Of a DNA stretch of 64,000 bases, positions 54,354 through 63,434 are shown piece after piece; position 1 is the first letter of the stretch; every line of letters begins with the position of its first letter. Source of the stretch: an uncultured Paracoccaceae bacterium (GTDB lineage: Bacteria; Pseudomonadota; Alphaproteobacteria; Rhodobacterales; Rhodobacteraceae). The notes beneath the pieces were generated by a model that was not told the origin of the DNA, made no database searches, and saw only the letters and a program-made list of their open reading frames with translations. The position numbers and the translations under genes are program-made. The DNA is taken from assembly GCA_947499635.1 (NCBI GenBank), contig CANMPD010000002.1, forward strand, positions 186,001 to 250,000. The letters are read 5' to 3'.

Positions 54354-54854
54354 CTAGGCTTCCCGTGCCAAACGGTCTTCGAGAACGCTGAAGGGAACAC
54401 CCGGTTCGTCCTTCGCTCCGCGAATAACCAGAGACGTTTTGACACTTGCTACGTTTGCAGTGCTCAATAAACTGCCGGTTAAAAAGCTTTGGAAGGTCGA
54501 CAAATCCGGAGCCACGCATTTCAAAATGAAATCCACCTCTCCGTTCAACATGTGACATTCACGTACCAGAGGCCAGCTGCGACATTTGTCTTCGAATGCG
54601 CAAAGTTCCGCCTCGGCCTGACTTTCCAGGCCAACCATCGCAAAAACCTGAACCTCGAATCCCAACTCACGGGCATTTACGTCTGCATGATAGCCGTGGA
54701 TATACCCCGCCTCTTCAAGAGAACGCACCCGCCGCAAACAAGGTGGTGCCGAAATCCCCACGCGTTTGGCAAGTTCGACATTCGTCATACGCCCGTCAGA
54801 TTGCAACTCCGCCAAGATCATGCGGTCGATAGGGTCCAAACGAGGTGTGACCAT
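54354..54854 (-). CDS. Lrp/AsnC family transcriptional regulator
   Basis: 166 residues. An N-terminal winged HTH (LDPIDRMILAELQSDGRMTNVELAKRVGISAPPCLRRVRSLEEAGYI) precedes a C-terminal RAM/AsnC effector domain (VQVFAMVGLESQAE, VRECHMLNGEVDFILKCVAPD). It is divergent from trxB. Two direct repeats 21 bp apart lie in the shared region. AGGAG is 9 bases before the ATG. Confidence 0.94.
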   Translation of the reverse strand: MVTPRLDPIDRMILAELQSDGRMTNVELAKRVGISAPPCLRRVRSLEEAGYIHGYHADVNARELGFEVQVFAMVGLESQAEAELCAFEDKCRSWPLVRECHMLNGEVDFILKCVAPDLSTFQSFLTGSLLSTANVASVKTSLVIRGAKDEPGVPFSVLEDRLAREA

Positions 54855-54901
54855 AAGATATTCTCCTGAAAACGTGATTATTATAGCAGATTGACCTAGG
54901 T

Positions 54902-54933
54902 GCGCAACAATATTTCACTTTGGCGCAACAATA
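54902..54933. promoter_or_regulatory. Phased direct repeat in lrp-trxB intergenic region
   Basis: GCGCAACAATA at 54902-54912 and again at 54923-54933, identical, with a period of 21 bp (two helical turns). Same face of the helix, 47 bp before the Lrp start: candidate binding site for the adjacent Lrp-type protein. Confidence 0.5.
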
Positions 54934-55117
54934 CGAACACCATGACACGTTTAGCCTGTTCGTTCCCGCCATCCTGTACATAGCTCGCGTTCATACGGTG
55001 GTTACAGGCGTCAAAATTCGCTTATCTTTGAGACTAGGGGCTTTCAGAGTGGCTGTAGCGACGTTATATCGCCAGAACCGGCGGCAAGACCGCAGTGACC
55101 TAGTGCAAGGAAGTCTC

Positions 55118-56059
55118 ATGAGCGAAACACGCCACACCAAAGTTCTGATTATTGGCTCCGGTCCTGCCGGCTATACCGCCGCAGTCTATGCGTCACGCGC
55201 TATGCTTGAACCCGTTCTTGTACAAGGACTAGAGCCAGGCGGCCAATTGACCACAACGACCGAAGTCGAAAACTATCCATCCTTCATCGACATTCAGGGC
55301 CCCGAGCTGATGCAGAAGATGGAAGAACACGCCCGGGCGATGGGTACCGAAATTATTGGCGACATCATTGCCTCTATCGACTTTGATCAACGCCCATTTG
55401 TTGCAAAAGGTGACAGCGGCACCACCTATACGGCCGATGCGATCATTCTGGCCACGGGTGCGCGTGCAAAATGGTTGGGGCTGGAAAGCGAAGAGGCCTT
55501 TAAAGGCTTTGGTGTCTCGGCCTGTGCCACATGTGATGGATTTTTCTATCGCGGAAAAGAGATCGTGGTTGTAGGTGGCGGCAATACGGCTGTCGAAGAG
55601 GCGCTTTTCCTTACGAATTTTGCGTCCAAGGTCACCTTGATCCACCGTCGCGACACTTTGCGTTCGGAGAAAATTCTACAGGACCGACTGTTCAAAAACG
55701 AAAAAATCGAAACGCTGTGGTTCCACGAAATTGATGAAATTCTTGGCGATGAAAATCCCAAGGGCGTCACCGGTGTGCGTGTCAAACACACGCAAACTGG
55801 CGCAGAGCAAGTGATCGATTGTGCAGGTGTTTTTGTCGCCATCGGCCACGCACCGGCAAACGAGCTGGTGAACGGCGTTTTGGACACACATATGGGGGGC
55901 TATGTGGTTACACAGCCAGACTCCACTGCGACCTCAATCCCTGGTGTCTTTGCTGCAGGCGATCTGACAGATCACAAATATCGCCAAGCTGTGACCTCTG
56001 CAGGAATGGGATGTATGGCTGCTTTGGAAGCCGAACGCTGGCTGGCCGAACAAGAGTGA
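55118..56059 (+). CDS. trxB: Thioredoxin-disulfide reductase
   Basis: 313 residues. FAD motif [18 protein letters not shown], redox-active CATC in [15 protein letters not shown] motif [15 protein letters not shown] and C-terminal FAAGDLTD are all present. It reduces thioredoxin with NADPH in the cytoplasm. The start at 55118 (MSETRHTK) has AAGGAAG 6 bases upstream; longer upstream readings are not needed. It is divergent from an Lrp-type regulator. Confidence 0.97.
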   Translation: MSETRHTKVLIIGSGPAGYTAAVYASRAMLEPVLVQGLEPGGQLTTTTEVENYPSFIDIQGPELMQKMEEHARAMGTEIIGDIIASIDFDQRPFVAKGDSGTTYTADAIILATGARAKWLGLESEEAFKGFGVSACATCDGFFYRGKEIVVVGGGNTAVEEALFLTNFASKVTLIHRRDTLRSEKILQDRLFKNEKIETLWFHEIDEILGDENPKGVTGVRVKHTQTGAEQVIDCAGVFVAIGHAPANELVNGVLDTHMGGYVVTQPDSTATSIPGVFAAGDLTDHKYRQAVTSAGMGCMAALEAERWLAEQE

Positions 56060-56223
56060 ACGCTGTCTTCACCTAGACCCAAAACAACATAGATCTGCGG
56101 AGCTTTATCTCTGGTATGGCTCTGCAGACACTGTAATATCTCTAAAATGTGTCTGGGATCGTCCCCCGAACTGTGGCTAAATCACAAGGCATTTTGATAT
56201 TCAAATAATTAGGAACCTATGAT

Positions 56224-57963
56224 TTGGCGCATCGTCTGTGGCACGGAAATCTGTCGACCCGGCTTCGTACTATCTCTGGGTTGGTCCTATTTATCTTCGC
56301 ATTTTTCCATTTTTTCAATATCGGCATGGGATTGATCTCAACCGAGTCGATGGAAAGCATGCAGCGCTTGCGCGCCGGGATAACCCGCAACCCAATAGGT
56401 CGCGCGGTACTCTTATGGGCTATATTTACCCATATGGGATTGGCCGTGTGGTCCATCGCCGTCAGGCAACATTTACGGTTTAACCTGACCGCTGGCGTGC
56501 AGTTGATATTGGGCCTATTGATCCCGCTACAGCTCATCCCGCATGTGGTTCACACAAGCATCAGCAGTGAACTTTTCAACGCCAGTGGCAATATGCCGTT
56601 TTTCTTATTGCGCATCTGGAATAGCCCCGATGTGTGGAAACAATCAGCCCTTTTGTTGGTGGTCTGGGTGCACAGCTGCATTGGCCTGCACATGTGGCTT
56701 CGTCATATACCGTTGTGGCAAAAATCCATTCCCTATCTCATTGGGATATCTGTTTTAATACCAGGCTTTGCCTTTGCTGGGCTGATCACCGAAGGCCGCA
56801 CGATGGCCGATCTATATTACAATCAAGGTTATGGCGAGGTGATGCGCGCGACCTTTTATTGGCCGTCGCGCGAAGAGATCTCTTTCCTTGAATATATATC
56901 GATATTGCTTGAACGCGGCTTTCTTATTGTCCTTGTTGCCGCGATTGCCATCTTTGGAATACGATACCTCATGAGGTTGCGCCGCTCGGTACGGATCCAG
57001 TTTACGGATGGTCCAGAAATCACGGCAGAGACTAGTCACACGCTGCTCGAGATGTCCCAACAGGCCAATATTGCGCACGCAGCCCTATGCGGTGGCAAAG
57101 GCCGCTGTACGACATGCCGTGTCGCAATCATCGATGGCGCCGAGACTCTGCCAGCACCAAGCCCTGCAGAAGCACGTGCTTTGCAAGCCGTCGGGGCAAG
57201 CCCTTCCACGCGTCTGGCCTGTCAAATCCACCCCACAGCACCACTTACAGTCACGCGTATCTATCACGACAAAGACCAACCCCGCGGACGAGGTGTCAAC
57301 GGACAGGAAAAACCACTTGCCGTTATGTTCCTTGATATCCGTGGCTTTACCGCCCGCACCACAGATTTGTTGCCATATGACGTGGTGTTTCTATTAAACC
57401 GGTTTTTTGATGCGATTGTTCCGCAAATTACAAATGCAGGTGGTACGGTCGACAAATACATGGGCGACGGCCTGTTGGCTGTCTTTGAAACAGGCGAAAA
57501 ACATACGTCTGCGCGCTGCGCTTTAAAGGCGGTCCAAGGTATTGGACAGGCGCTTGATGCATTCAACACGCAATTGACAAAACAAGGCGACGACCCAATC
57601 AGAATTGGGATTGGATTACATCTCGGGATGGTGGTCCTCGGGGAGATTGGCGCGGCCAGTCATGCCCCACGCACATTAATCGGCGCAACAGTAAATGCAG
57701 CGAGCCGGTTGGAAACACGCACCAAAGACCTGGGTGTCGAAGCTCTGATTTCCAGAGACCTTATTGAAACAGCGGGAATTTCATTATCGCAGGACTGCTA
57801 TTCCAGTCAGAACCTGCGTGGGGTCGAGCACCCTATTGATGCCCTCGCGACAAAGAAGGCTGCAGAGCTTACCAGAATCCTTGAAGAAAACACCATAATC
57901 GCGCCCCAGGAGAGCTCTATTTTCACGGATGTTTCCCCATCGGACGTGCTGGCATCGCATTAA
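56224..57963 (+). CDS. cyaC: CyaC-type redox-regulated adenylate cyclase
   Basis: 579 residues. The membrane part (1-250) has six hydrophobic segments with His in or near them at 29, 70, 107/110 and 150/156, as in diheme-B membrane anchors of succinate:quinone oxidoreductase. A ferredoxin-like [2Fe-2S] domain follows, with C289, C295, C298 and C333 (CGGKGRCTTC). A class III cyclase domain starts near 364: FLDIRGFT (metal Asp 371), VDKYMGDGLLAVF (Asp 415) and NAASRLE. This matches S. meliloti CyaC, which senses quinone redox state. The start is TTG, set by AGGAA 7 bases upstream and a stop just before; a nearby ATG is out of frame. It is a single gene behind trxB. Confidence 0.88.
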   Translation: MAHRLWHGNLSTRLRTISGLVLFIFAFFHFFNIGMGLISTESMESMQRLRAGITRNPIGRAVLLWAIFTHMGLAVWSIAVRQHLRFNLTAGVQLILGLLIPLQLIPHVVHTSISSELFNASGNMPFFLLRIWNSPDVWKQSALLLVVWVHSCIGLHMWLRHIPLWQKSIPYLIGISVLIPGFAFAGLITEGRTMADLYYNQGYGEVMRATFYWPSREEISFLEYISILLERGFLIVLVAAIAIFGIRYLMRLRRSVRIQFTDGPEITAETSHTLLEMSQQANIAHAALCGGKGRCTTCRVAIIDGAETLPAPSPAEARALQAVGASPSTRLACQIHPTAPLTVTRIYHDKDQPRGRGVNGQEKPLAVMFLDIRGFTARTTDLLPYDVVFLLNRFFDAIVPQITNAGGTVDKYMGDGLLAVFETGEKHTSARCALKAVQGIGQALDAFNTQLTKQGDDPIRIGIGLHLGMVVLGEIGAASHAPRTLIGATVNAASRLETRTKDLGVEALISRDLIETAGISLSQDCYSSQNLRGVEHPIDALATKKAAELTRILEENTIIAPQESSIFTDVSPSDVLASH

Positions 57964-58189
57964 CTTGTGATTCCGGTACCACAACGTAAACCTGTACGCT
58001 CCAATTTACGGCTCGCGCCAATTATTCCGTTCTATATTTCGCGATTTTTCGATAACATTCGCTAACATGCACCACTTATAAAGCAGAAATGTCCTTTTTC
58101 TCTTGATAGGGTGGACAGCTGTCAAACAACCACGTTATTCCGCCGGAAACGCAGTATTGCACGATGGCCTAGGTAAAAAGAGATCCGGC

Positions 58190-59908
58190 ATGACCCAATT
58201 AAATAACTTAGCTCCAATCCCCGAGCTTTATGTATCTTATGACTCTGCTCAGAAGCTAAAGGTAGAAGCCGCAGATTTGAAGAGCTATGATCTGACGCCT
58301 CGTCAAATCTGTGACCTTGAATTGCTGATGAACGGTGGTTTTAATCCACTCAAAGGTTTTCTGTCTCAAGCGGATTATGAGGGTGTTGTTAAAAACATGC
58401 GCCTGGCTGATGGCCAATTGTGGCCAATGCCGATCACTCTGGATGTTTCAGAAAAATTCGCCAGTAGCCTAACAGCCGGCGAAGACATTGCGCTGCGTGA
58501 CCAAGAAGGCGTGATCTTGGCGACCATGACCGTCACAGACAACTGGGAACCCAACAAGGCGCTTGAGGCTGAAAAAGTCTTTGGTGCGGATGATGTTGCA
58601 CACCCCGCCGTTGACTACCTGCACAACCAAGCTGGCAAGATCTATCTGGGTGGCCCTGTGACTGGTATCCAGCAACCGGTACACTATGACTTCCGCGCGC
58701 GCCGCGACACCCCAAATGAGCTGCGCGCTTATTTCCGCAAAATGGGCTGGCGCAAGATCGTAGCGTTCCAAACCCGTAACCCTCTGCACCGCGCCCACCA
58801 AGAGCTGACCTTTCGCGCCGCACGTGAAGCCGAAGCAAACCTGCTGATCCACCCTGTTGTTGGCATGACCAAACCCGGCGATGTCGATCACTTTACCCGT
58901 GTGCGTTGCTATGAGGCGGTTCTGGACCAATACCCACAAGCAACAACCTCTATGTCACTTTTGCCATTGGCTATGCGAATGGCAGGTCCCCGCGAGGCGG
59001 TTTGGCACGGGTTGATCCGTAAAAACCACGGTCTGACCCACTTTATTGTTGGCCGTGATCACGCAGGCCCCGGCAAAAACAGCCAAGGCGAAGATTTCTA
59101 TGGCCCCTACGACGCACAGGACCTGTTCCGCGCGCACGAAGAGGAAATGGGCATCAAAATGGTCGACTTTAAGCACATGGTTTATGTGCAAGAGCGCGCC
59201 CAATACGAACCCGCCGATGAAATCGCCGATAAAGACGATGTGACCATCCTCAATATTTCAGGCACCGAGCTGCGTCGCCGTCTGGCCGAAGGTCTGGAGA
59301 TCCCTGAGTGGTTCTCTTTCCCTCAGGTTGTTAAAGAACTGCGCAAGACCAAGCCTCCTCGTGCCAAGCAAGGCTTTACCGTCTTCTTCACCGGCTTCTC
59401 TGGCTCGGGCAAATCTACAATTGCCAATGCGTTGATGGTCAAGCTGATGGAAATGGGTGGCCGTCCTGTAACCTTGTTGGATGGTGACATCGTGCGTAAA
59501 AACCTCAGCTCTGAGCTGGGCTTTTCCAAAGAGCACCGCGACCTGAACATTCAACGTATCGGTTATGTGGCCTCTGAAATCACCAAGAACGGCGGCATCG
59601 CGATTTGTGCGCCCATCGCGCCTTACGCCACCACACGTCGTCAAGTGCGTCAGGGTATCGAACAGTTCGGTGCTTTTGTAGAAGTCCATGTTGCGACTTC
59701 GATCGAGGAATGTGAACGCCGCGACCGCAAGGGCCTTTATAAGCTCGCGCGCGAAGGGAAGATCAAAGAGTTCACAGGGATCTCAGATCCTTATGACGTG
59801 CCAGAAACCCCAGAGCTGCGCCTAGAGACCGAAGGTACAGATGTTGATAACTGCGCACATCAGGTGCTGTTGAAACTCGAAGCCATGGGCCTCATCAACG
59901 GAAACTGA
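58190..59908 (+). CDS. Bifunctional sulfate adenylyltransferase / APS kinase
   Basis: 572 residues. The N-terminal ATP sulfurylase (about 1-380) has QTRNPLHRAHQELTF (the HxxH motif) and VGRDHAGPGKNSQGEDFYG. The C-terminal APS kinase (about 395-572) has P-loop FTGFSGSGKSTIANAL, the DGDIVRKNLSSELGF segment and IAPYATTRRQVR. It turns sulfate to APS and PAPS for assimilation and sulfonation. The start at 58190 is the family N-terminus, with only AGAG as ribosome site. A long leader (about 225 bp) contains a GACAGCTGTC palindrome at 58114. A strong bidirectional terminator follows. Confidence 0.96.
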   Translation: MTQLNNLAPIPELYVSYDSAQKLKVEAADLKSYDLTPRQICDLELLMNGGFNPLKGFLSQADYEGVVKNMRLADGQLWPMPITLDVSEKFASSLTAGEDIALRDQEGVILATMTVTDNWEPNKALEAEKVFGADDVAHPAVDYLHNQAGKIYLGGPVTGIQQPVHYDFRARRDTPNELRAYFRKMGWRKIVAFQTRNPLHRAHQELTFRAAREAEANLLIHPVVGMTKPGDVDHFTRVRCYEAVLDQYPQATTSMSLLPLAMRMAGPREAVWHGLIRKNHGLTHFIVGRDHAGPGKNSQGEDFYGPYDAQDLFRAHEEEMGIKMVDFKHMVYVQERAQYEPADEIADKDDVTILNISGTELRRRLAEGLEIPEWFSFPQVVKELRKTKPPRAKQGFTVFFTGFSGSGKSTIANALMVKLMEMGGRPVTLLDGDIVRKNLSSELGFSKEHRDLNIQRIGYVASEITKNGGIAICAPIAPYATTRRQVRQGIEQFGAFVEVHVATSIEECERRDRKGLYKLAREGKIKEFTGISDPYDVPETPELRLETEGTDVDNCAHQVLLKLEAMGLINGN

Positions 59909-59940
59909 TCTCATCTGAGCTCAGTCGTTTTTGAAACGAT

Positions 59941-59975
59941 AAAAGCCCCGCGATCACAAAGATCGCGGGGCTTTT
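59941..59975. terminator. Bidirectional terminator between sat-cysC and GST gene
   Basis: Perfect 15-bp stem AAAAGCCCCGCGATC and GATCGCGGGGCTTTT around a 5-base loop, serving both convergent genes. Confidence 0.97.
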
Positions 59976-60001
59976 AATACACATAAACGCGATATAATCC
60001 G

Positions 60002-60631
60002 CTAGCCTAATGGGATTTCATTAACCTTTTTGGGCTGATGATAACCGCGCTGCACGGCCGGACGCGACAAAATTTCCTGATACCAGCGGCGCACATTTGG
60101 AAATTGTGCAAGATCAACCTTCTGCCACTCATAACGAGAGACCCAAGGCCAGCACGCCATATCTGCGATAGAATAAGCCCCCGCGATGAAGTCTCGGCCT
60201 TCTAAACGTTCATTTAAAACCTTGTACAGGCGCTGTGCTTCCTGACCGTAACGCTCTTCGGCATAAGGTGCTTTGCCCGAGTTATACTTAAGAAAATGAT
60301 GTGCCTGCCCCAGCATGGGTCCAAAACCTCCCATTTGCCACATCAGCCATTCGATTACCTCTGCACGCGGGCCCGCCTCTTTGGGTAGGAATTTTCCATA
60401 GGTCTCAGCGAGATAAATCATGATCGCGCCGCTTTCCATCAGGGAAACTCCGGTTTCATGATCAACGATCGCTGGAATTTTATTATTTGGGCTGATTTTT
60501 AGAAACTCAGGCGCAAATTGCTCGTCCTTTGTTATATCTATAGAATAGCTTTTGTAGGGCAGCCCCAGCTCTTCTAATAAAATCGAAACCTTGCGCCCGT
60601 TTGGTGTGGTCCAAGTATAAAAATCAATCAT
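60002..60631 (-). CDS. Glutathione S-transferase family protein (YfcG-like)
   Basis: 209 residues: TWTTPNGRKVSILLEELGLPYKS, the PNNKIPAI loop and LMESGAIMIYLAETYGKFLP of the thioredoxin-like domain, then the C-terminal helical domain with MLGQAHHF and IADMACWPW. This matches the YfcG/YghU-related disulfide-bond oxidoreductases, which use glutathione without a Cys or Ser catalytic residue. It is a single gene with an A/T-rich upstream region (60632-60890). Confidence 0.93.
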   Translation of the reverse strand: MIDFYTWTTPNGRKVSILLEELGLPYKSYSIDITKDEQFAPEFLKISPNNKIPAIVDHETGVSLMESGAIMIYLAETYGKFLPKEAGPRAEVIEWLMWQMGGFGPMLGQAHHFLKYNSGKAPYAEERYGQEAQRLYKVLNERLEGRDFIAGAYSIADMACWPWVSRYEWQKVDLAQFPNVRRWYQEILSRPAVQRGYHQPKKVNEIPLG

Positions 60632-60890
60632 ATGACAACTCCTCCATTTCTTTAGTTTGTAACAGATCTATTGGTTTGACGCAGTCCAATTTCAATTATG
60701 AGACCCCTAGGGACACATGGTCGAAAAAATCCTGAAATGTTCGAATAAGACAATTTAATACAAATACTACGGAAAATATTGTTTATTTTGTCCGCTTTAG
60801 ACACCTGAAAATTCAACCCAAGACCGCATTAAATAGAAAATCATCTGCTTCTCTCTACATTTTTGATCGAATATAGAGACAACCATAAAG

Positions 60891-63131
60891 CTAGATCTCA
60901 CGCAAATAGTCCATGACAGCCGGACGTACGCTTTGTTCTCCGCGATGGCGCGCATCCGCGACGATTTTGCGTAAATCGGTCAAGTTCACGCGCATCATCA
61001 GGGATTTAACAGGTCCTATCGAAGCAGGTCGCATCGACAGACGCCGGATCCCCATAGCTGCAAGACAGACAGCTTCGACGGGACGCCCCGCATCTTCACC
61101 ACAAAAACTAAGCGGTGTCCCAGAGATTTCGCACCGCTCAACCACCCGTTCAATAAAGGAAAGAAAACTTATGTTCAGCGTATCATAGCGGCTGCGAACC
61201 CGTTCGTTTTCTCGGTCGGCTGCGAAAAAGAACTGCTTTAGATCGTTCCCACCAATTGATAGAAAATCAACTTCTTCAAAGAATTTAAGCGGTGCAAACC
61301 CCAGTGACGGGGTCTCGAGCATCGCGCCCACTTTCAAAGTCTTAGGCAAGACATGGCCCAGCTTACGTTCGCGATCCAACGTTTTATCCACCTCGCTACG
61401 TGCTTGCCGATATTCTTCGAACTGCGCAATGAACGGGAACATGATAGACAAAGGCCGCCCTTCAGCCGCACGTATTAGAGCCTGCAATTGCATCCGCATC
61501 ACGCCGGGTTTGTCCAAGCCAACCCGGATTGCACGCCAACCGAGCGCCGGGTTGGGCTCATCCGCTGGCGTCATATATGGCAGAACCTTATCGGATCCGA
61601 TATCAAGCGTGCGGAAAATAACCTCTTTGCCTTTCGCGGCGGCAAGAACCCGTGCGTAGCTTGCAACCAATTCTCCCCGTTTGGGCATTTGATTGCGGAC
61701 AAGGAATTGTAGTTCTGTGCGAAACAGCCCAACCCCTTCGGCACCTGAAGTTTCCAGAGATGGCAGATCAGCCATCAAACCAGCATTCATCATCAACTGC
61801 AGCTGCTCTCCATCTACAGTGATTGCTGGTTTCTCGCGAATGGATGTATAGCGTTCTTTCGCCTGCGCCTGCATCGCAATTTTGTCACGAAATGCAGAGA
61901 TCACCGTATCATCTGGGCGCAGATGCACCACACCTTGGTCGCCATCCACCAAGACATGATCACCGTTCAACGCCTCTGTGGTGATCTTACCCACATGGAC
62001 CAATAGAGGGATAGCAAGGGCGCGGGCAACAATTGCTGCATGAGACCCGACAGAGCCTTCGGAGAGGATAATCCCTTTTAGTTTGCGACCATAATCCAAG
62101 AGCTCGGCAGGGCCGATATTACGAGCCACCAAAACAGGATCATCTGGCATTTCAGCGCCTGTTTCACTGCCCTGCCCTGTCAAAATACGCAATAGCCGGT
62201 TCGAGAGGTCATCCAAATCCGCAAGGCGTTCCCGCAAGTAGTTATCTTGCGACTGCGCCATCCGACTGCGCGCAAGGGATTGCTCCTTTTCGACGGCAGC
62301 CTCGGCGCTAAGGCCACGTGCGATGTCTTCCTCCATGCGCCGCATCCAGCTTTTGGAATTGGCAAACATACGATAGGCTTCGAGAACCTGTAACTGTTCT
62401 GCATCGCCATTTTGGGACTGCGCGAGCATCTTATCCACCCCGACGCGCAACTCATCTACGGCCTCTTGTAGACGCTCACGTTCACGATCAGGGTCTTCGG
62501 CGAATGGGTTGGTGACAACGACCCGAGGTTCATGCAGCCATATGTGCCCCTCGGTTGCGCCCTCTTGCGCCACGCCGCCTTTGAGCAAAACAGATTGCTT
62601 GTGCAATGGGGACAGTGCTGCCCCTTCACCGACAAAGGCACCCAGTTCTGTCATTTCCGCAATAACCATCGCGACCACTTCGAGAGCATAAATGGCATCC
62701 GCAGAATAGTCGCGGCTGTCTTTGGACTGCACAACCAAGACACCCAGCATTTCTCCAAGGCGTTGAATGGGAATCCCTAAAAACGAAGAATACCGTTCTT
62801 CGCCCGTTTCCGGCATATAGCGAAACCCGCGCGCATTGGGCGCATCTGCTGTATTGATGACCACACCGCGACGCGCAACCCGGCCAACAAGCCCCTCGCC
62901 CACGCGCATACGTGTTTGATGAACAGATTCGCGGTTCAATCCTTCGGTGGCGCAGAGCTCGAGAGTTTCTTCGTCCCGAAATAGATAGATCGAGCACACT
63001 TCGGTCTTCATGCTGTCAGCAATAAGCGCGGTTATCTTATCCAATCGCGCCTGCCCGGCATCATCACCCGCCATGGCTTCACGAAGACGACCCAGCAGTT
63101 TACGGCTTTCGGTTTCGGTGTTGTTGCTCAT
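60891..63131 (-). CDS. ptsP: Phosphoenolpyruvate--protein phosphotransferase of the nitrogen PTS (enzyme I-Ntr)
   Basis: 746 residues. An N-terminal GAF domain (about 20-165, KTEVCSIYLFRDEETLELCA) is followed by the PEP-utiliser N domain, the mobile domain with phospho-His in GSVGSHAAIVARALAIP, and the PEP-binding TIM barrel (FRTELQFL, RTLDIGSDK, CGEDAGRP). It starts the PtsP-NPr-PtsN relay, which controls potassium and nitrogen-linked processes; NPr and PtsN are not in the window. The start at 63131 has AAGGGCC upstream. It lies downstream of lysC, a frequent arrangement in relatives (from memory). Confidence 0.96.
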   Translation of the reverse strand: MSNNTETESRKLLGRLREAMAGDDAGQARLDKITALIADSMKTEVCSIYLFRDEETLELCATEGLNRESVHQTRMRVGEGLVGRVARRGVVINTADAPNARGFRYMPETGEERYSSFLGIPIQRLGEMLGVLVVQSKDSRDYSADAIYALEVVAMVIAEMTELGAFVGEGAALSPLHKQSVLLKGGVAQEGATEGHIWLHEPRVVVTNPFAEDPDRERERLQEAVDELRVGVDKMLAQSQNGDAEQLQVLEAYRMFANSKSWMRRMEEDIARGLSAEAAVEKEQSLARSRMAQSQDNYLRERLADLDDLSNRLLRILTGQGSETGAEMPDDPVLVARNIGPAELLDYGRKLKGIILSEGSVGSHAAIVARALAIPLLVHVGKITTEALNGDHVLVDGDQGVVHLRPDDTVISAFRDKIAMQAQAKERYTSIREKPAITVDGEQLQLMMNAGLMADLPSLETSGAEGVGLFRTELQFLVRNQMPKRGELVASYARVLAAAKGKEVIFRTLDIGSDKVLPYMTPADEPNPALGWRAIRVGLDKPGVMRMQLQALIRAAEGRPLSIMFPFIAQFEEYRQARSEVDKTLDRERKLGHVLPKTLKVGAMLETPSLGFAPLKFFEEVDFLSIGGNDLKQFFFAADRENERVRSRYDTLNISFLSFIERVVERCEISGTPLSFCGEDAGRPVEAVCLAAMGIRRLSMRPASIGPVKSLMMRVNLTDLRKIVADARHRGEQSVRPAVMDYLREI

Positions 63132-63379
63132 GATTGGCCCTTCTTGGCGCAAACCTATAGAATTTACCGAATGGTCTGTATTTAACCATAACGTTGAGTG
63201 TTGCGAGGATATCGTCTCTTTCTTGTTTCATCAACCGCGACAAAGGCCAACATATTTTATAAACGGCATCATGTCTCAACGTTGAACGACAGTAAAAACG
63301 TTCAAAATCAATATCTCTGAATGTGCAAACCACCATTCACATTGAAAAAACTTGATAATAACCTGATCGCAAACACAGC
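63132..63379. promoter_or_regulatory. Intergenic region upstream of ptsP
   Basis: A/T-rich spacer between the lysC terminator and ptsP. AACGTTGA occurs twice (63190-63197 and 63278-63285), the second inside the perfect 10-bp palindrome TCAACGTTGA (63276-63285). A regulator site is possible. No gene or RNA was recognised. Confidence 0.4.
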
Positions 63380-63408
63380 AAAACCCCGCCGAGGGCCGAC
63401 GGGGTTTT
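63380..63408 (-). terminator. Terminator after lysC
   Basis: ACCCCGcCG-agggc-CGaCGGGGT with AAA and TTT flanks: a stem with one internal mismatch. On the minus strand it ends in TTTTG, 27 bp past the lysC stop. Confidence 0.85.
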
Positions 63409-63434
63409 ACTTAGTGTTGATATAAATTGGGCCG

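Noticed and set aside
56219-56335. ATG at 56219 as start of a separate peptide ahead of the cyclase
   Set aside because: Out of frame with the cyclase, ends after about 38 codons without known features; the TTG at 56224 in the right frame has the better ribosome-site spacing (7 versus 2 bases).
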